From positions 1,178,001 through 1,242,000 of the forward strand of contig JACCLO010000013.1 of the NCBI GenBank assembly GCA_029448655.1: a stretch of 64,000 nt of DNA, read 5' to 3'. Under the pieces are notes generated by a model. The model was not told the origin of the DNA and did not search any database. It saw only the letters and a list, made by a program, of their open reading frames with translations. The translations under genes were made by a program, and so were the position numbers. The stretch is from Wolfiporia cocos (taxonomy: Eukaryota; Basidiomycota; Agaricomycetes; Polyporales; Phaeolaceae). Shown piece by piece: positions 60,545 through 64,000 of the stretch. Numbering within the stretch: the stretch's first letter is position 1; every line of letters begins with the position of its first letter.

Positions 60545-61653
60545 ATGCTTCCCTGGCTCGCGCAGCGCGTCGCCCCGCGCGTCGCCCCCCTCAATCTCGC
60601 GCGCGTCAGCATGCGCACGACGTCCTCTCTGCTCACTGCGCAGGCCCCAATCCAGACGCGTTCCTTTCTGACAGCCACGCGGATCGCATTTGCAGATGCA
60701 AAGGAATCAACGAAATCCAAGCGTATTGCTGCGGGCGCCAAAAGCGGCCGGACGACAGCCAAGCGTACCACCAAAACCGCAGCGGCAAAGAAGAAGACTG
60801 CAGCAGCAAAGAAGACGAAGACCGCAAAGGCCAAGCCTGCGAAAGATGTCAAGCCAAAGATCAAGGCTAAGAAGCCTAAGAAGGAGGAGAAACGACCGAC
60901 TTTGATGAGTAGGTATTAGTATTTTGAAAACAGCATGTTTATCGAACAGTCTTCAGACATGAAGATTCCCAAGGAGGCTCGGCCTCCCAAGAAGCCCTCC
61001 TCTGCTTATCTCTTGTTCGCTAGTGAGCGGGCGAAGGGTCTCGGACTCAATTCGCTGGAGACGGCGATGGCGGCGGCACGGGAATCAAGCGTTCTGTGGA
61101 GGGCTATGAGCGAAGCAGAACAGCGGGTCTGTGAAATCAGAGGTTTCGTGAATATGCATCCAACTGATGTTCGACAGGTTTGGCTCGACCGTGCCACAGT
61201 CCTCCGCGACGCCTACGACCGGGAACTCAAAGAGTGGATTCGCAACGCGGATTCGAGACTCCTGCAGGCTTATCGAGTTCAGCGCAAAGCTAAGGGGCAC
61301 CACGCGTTGCCGCGTGAGTACGTGAAGAGGTTTTCCGGCAGCGGGTACAACTTGTAAGTCAGAAAGAGGTCCCATCATGACACATCTGACCGCTTTCAAA
61401 GTTTCGTCAAAGAGTACAGCAAGACCTATGCGAGTACCGAAGGTGCTGAGGGTGTGAAGCTTGGCCAGGAGATTTTCAGTCGTGCTGCCGGAGAATGGAA
61501 GCAATTGTCTGATGTTCAGAAAGCGGTAAGGCTGGTTTGACGCTGTCATATTTAATGATGGTAATCCGTTTCTTCATGCAGCGCTACAATGAAGTAGCTG
61601 TGCAAGCACGGGCGGAACAAGAGAAGCTGCGGGAGAAAGCATTGTCAACTTAA
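60545..61653 (+). CDS. Mitochondrial two-HMG-box protein (Abf2/TFAM-like)
   Basis: Predicted mtDNA-packaging factor. The N-terminus MLPWLAQRVAPRVAPLNLAR is Arg-rich and lacks acids, like a mitochondrial presequence, with a likely cleavage site near TRSFLTATR. A Lys/Ala/Thr-rich linker (about residues 55-120, histone H1-like) precedes HMG box A (RPPKKPSSAYLLFASERAKG, EQRVWLDRATVLRDAYDREL, KEW). HMG box B is FFVKEYSKTYASTEGAEG, IFSRAAGEWKQLSDVQKARY, NEVAVQARAEQEKLR. Four introns with GT-AG borders (near 60910, 61134, 61353 and 61530) keep one frame to TAA 61651-61653. Confidence 0.85.
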
Positions 61654-62222
61654 GTCGTGATTTCTGGATGTGCGCAAGCAGCAGTTGACTGTGACGTATT
61701 GAAACTCCCAATCATAAATCGTTCCTTGCAGTAGCTTCGTGTTGCGCGTATTTCCTTCGCACTTCGTATCTACCTACCAATTTCATTATCAGCTTCGCCT
61801 CAACTTCGACCGTTGTCCACGCCCGTCTTATGGAGTGCAACAGTATAGTTCGTTGAAGATCCCCTTCCTTCTGTTTGTAGATTAGCATTAGCCAGAACCC
61901 CTGCCTTGGCGGTACAATGCTGTCGTTCTAAGTTCACGTCGATCCTCGCTGGGGCGACATAGCTGGCATGCAGAGAACAAAACATGTGCATGGACGCGAG
62001 GCAGTATGTGTAGATGGTAAATGAGCGACAACGGGTAATGTCCGAGGAGGGTATAAGGTATCATCGAGTACGGTAACAACAGTGCAGCATGTTAAAGGAA
62101 ATGAATAAGTAGTGATTATTGTGGAAGTTCGATTGCCAGTCACCTGTCCCACAATCAAAGAATGAAACTACCTACAGCGTATCGTGACCCACCGCACAAT
62201 ACACCAAATAAACAGATTCAGG
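61654..62222. other. Convergent 3' spacer, nothing recognised
   Basis: Lies between the HMG-box gene and RAX1, which converge. No exon or RNA gene is seen. Confidence 0.45.
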
Positions 62223-63551
62223 CTATAGTCGGCGGCCGGGAACAGCCCAGAAGATCATGGTAAGGGCAACTACGCATGCCGCAACTACGGCGGATACCCA
62301 GAGCGCACGCCCTAGCAAGAGCTTCTTGACATACGGCTCGCGTATATGCAGTGTGCGGAATGGAGTAGATTCGGAATGGCCGAGGAAAACGAGGATTGGG
62401 TCAAGCTCGTACTGGTGGGAGACAAGGAAGAGAATGGCGATCGCGAAGGGAATGAAGAGCTACGCCAGAAGTTAGCAACCCGTAAGGAATGTCAAACAAA
62501 ACAAGGCTCACGAAAAAGCGTTTGGATTTCGGATGTACATCGAGGAAGATCAGTGAGAAGCCGACGGCCAATCCAATCCAAAGCACAATCAGGCCCACGA
62601 TCAGCCGGACGAGTGCAGACACGGGAGTGAGATTCCCAAACGCTTTTGCACGTAGGAACCGTGGAAACGCGTCTTGTTCCATCGCACGGAAGCAGTACTC
62701 CTTCTGCGCGTGGTACATGTCTGGAATCTGCGCCATAAGGCTCATCTCGTTTTGCGACCGCGGCTCTCGTTCATTGTTGAGAGGGAACGAGTGGATTCGC
62801 AGCGCCGGTGGCAAGTAAATTTCGTGATTCTCTCCCGAAGAGCCAACCGTGCCCGCAGGTGCAAGGTAGCGCGTATAGATCTGCTCCGCGGACTCGATAA
62901 GCCTCTGGCGTGTGATCGGACCCGAGCGCGGTATCACCATCGGCGTCCGCGACACTCGCCGTGTGTTGTGAAGCAGCATCGACGTCCGTCCAGTGAGCGA
63001 GAACGGCGTCGTAGACCGGGGAGGCTCCGTCGCCACCGCAGTTGCTGGCGTGGTGGACATCATCCGGGGACTAGGGCTGCGTGCCGCCGCCGCCGCCGCC
63101 TTCTCATCCAGCCCCGCCGATGCTGAAGGGTCGGACAGCAATTCTCCCGTGCTCGCTGTGTTTCGCTTTCCCCCTGTTTGCTGATTGAGGCCAACCACCG
63201 TACCGTAGATCGAACCTCGCCTCCGTGCATAATCCCAGTACTCCGGCCACTCCTCGCGGATCGTCCGCCCGGACTTGCGGATGTCCTTGAAGTATGCCCG
63301 ACAGAGGTTCTCGTGCTGCTGCACGTCAAGCCAAAAGTCAAGAATGTCCTCCGCGCCCTCGCGCTGCAGGAAAACACTGATGGACGTGAGCGAAGGGAGA
63401 GCAAGCTGGTTGCGAGGCGGGCTTACTAGAACATGAACAAGTCCACCGGCGGTCGCGTTTTACGAGATAAAACCTCGGTAAAGGTTGGCAACCTGTTCCT
63501 CCTGTCTGCTCCGTCGTCTCTGCGCCGCCCTTCGTCCTCTTTGGCGTTCAT
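62223..63551 (-). CDS. RAX1: Rax1-like RGS-domain transmembrane protein
   Basis: Fungal cortical polarity protein: an RGS-like domain followed by C-terminal membrane helices; in yeast Rax1 marks bud sites. The start at 63551 (MNAKEDEGRRRDDGADRR) leads to LPTFTEVLSRKTRPPVDLFM, an intron, then FYVFLQREGAEDILDFWLDV and QQHENLCRAYFKDIRKSGRT. A long Ser/Thr/Pro/Ala-rich loop separates this from LIESAEQIYTRYLAPAGT and DAFPRFLRAKAFGNLTP. Membrane segments: LVRLIVGLIVLWIGLAVGFS, LFIPFAIAILFLVSHQYELD (after an intron near 62460-62515) and WVSAVVAACVVALTMIFWAV. Stop TAG 62225-62223. An upstream in-frame Met at 63707 is less likely because it would overlap the divergent NDUFA2 start. Confidence 0.85.
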
Positions 63552-63705
63552 GTTGACGGTGGGTTGGTGGTCGCTGCGGTCAGCTCGCTGAACGTTTCCG
63601 TCTGAAACCAAATTGGGAGTGTCACACCTGTCACGTTGTAGCAGGCTGCTTCGTTCGCTAACTCGAAGTTGCTCTGCTTCTTGTCGCCGAGTTCCAGTTT
63701 TAAAC
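63552..63705. promoter_or_regulatory. Shared divergent promoter RAX1 / NDUFA2
   Basis: Only 154 bp separate the two start codons, so both 5' UTRs and core promoters must be packed or overlapping here. Confidence 0.6.
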
Positions 63706-64000
63706 ATGTCCTTTGCGAAGGCTCTGTCGCCAGCAATCAGGGAGATTCGGATTCTGTGCTGCCAGTCAGGCGCGGCTTCAGCGGGAACACGGTTAGTCCA
63801 CGTTCAGACCCATGCCTGTTGCGGTCGGAATCCATGTGTCACCAATGATACGGGGAATAGGCAATTCATATCTTCGACGTACCCGGTGCTGAAGCAGCAC
63901 AACCCGGACCTACCGATACTGATTCGTGAGGCGAAGGGCACGCCTGCACGCATCTTTGCGAGATACGGTACGCCCGAACAAAAACATGTCATCGGTAATA
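63706..64000 (+). CDS. NDUFA2: Complex I accessory subunit NDUFA2/B8, 5' part
   Basis: Thioredoxin-fold accessory subunit of NADH:ubiquinone oxidoreductase on the mitochondrial matrix arm. Exon 1 MSFAKALSPAIREIRILCCQ then SGAASAGTR; an intron (donor GTTAGT, acceptor GAATAG near 63860); exon 2 QFISSTYPVLKQHNPDLPIL, IREAKGTPARIFARYGTPEQ, KHVIG, truncated by the window end. The L51/S25/CI-B8 motif ILIREAKG and RYGTPEQ are present. The family is about 90-100 residues, so only a few codons are missing. Confidence 0.85.
   Translation, partial: MSFAKALSPAIREIRILCCQSGAASAGTRLVHVQTHACCGRNPCVTNDTGNRQFISSTYPVLKQHNPDLPILIREAKGTPARIFARYGTPEQKHVIGN

Overview
The window is nuclear DNA of a filamentous basidiomycete, most likely an Agaricomycete of the polypore type. 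Genes are split by many 45-80 bp GT-AG introns. The gene families (NACHT-WD40, DUF6533, multi-intron P450, CmcJ/GA4-desaturase-like oxidoreductase, fungal ferric reductases) are typical of that group. Identifications come from reading translations and splice joins by eye; no database search was run.

Bases 1-33,840 are accessory and decayed. They hold an inverted-repeat element with an internal tRNA-like pol III promoter (1-1526), a NACHT-WD40 NLR-like gene on the minus strand (8672 to 3378) whose frame continues past an in-frame TGA to 2988, and a multi-stop pseudogene (11659-13646). A DUF6533 membrane protein (14697-16170) is followed by a second, degenerate copy of the 5' part of the NACHT gene and its upstream DNA (16861-19160). 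Next come a reconstructable cytochrome P450 (21290-23434), a shortened 5S rRNA gene (23924-24035), a NOPCHAP1/DUF4598 protein (25572-26371) and a ferric reductase (27763-30046). Two ~0.7 kb TA-flanked elements (7238-7926 and 31922-32634) share their ends and a short conserved ORF motif. One sits inside the NACHT gene exactly where the paralogue at 17053 has an empty TA site.

Bases 33,841-64,000 are mostly conserved single-copy genes: a three-finger C2H2 factor, ribose-5-phosphate isomerase, TFIIH subunit Tfb5 (69 aa in four exons, two of them only 16 nt), an APH-fold protein with an altered catalytic loop, a CmcJ-like oxidoreductase, nucleoporin Ndc1, an uncharacterised 376 aa protein, a Prx5-type peroxiredoxin, an MFS transporter, a second ferric reductase, Mediator Med8, a mitochondrial two-HMG-box protein, the RGS/transmembrane protein Rax1, and the start of complex I subunit NDUFA2/B8. 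Several are head-to-head pairs with short shared promoters (RKI1/TFB5, MED8/HMG, RAX1/NDUFA2). A gene-poor stretch lies at about 55,350-59,250.

The most interesting items are the pair of TA-flanked elements carrying the small QAAWA-motif ORF, with its empty-site paralogue; the 1,207-base stretch with no CpG at all (2626-3832), which ends abruptly inside the WD40 coding region and contains the premature TGA; and the degenerate NLR duplication.
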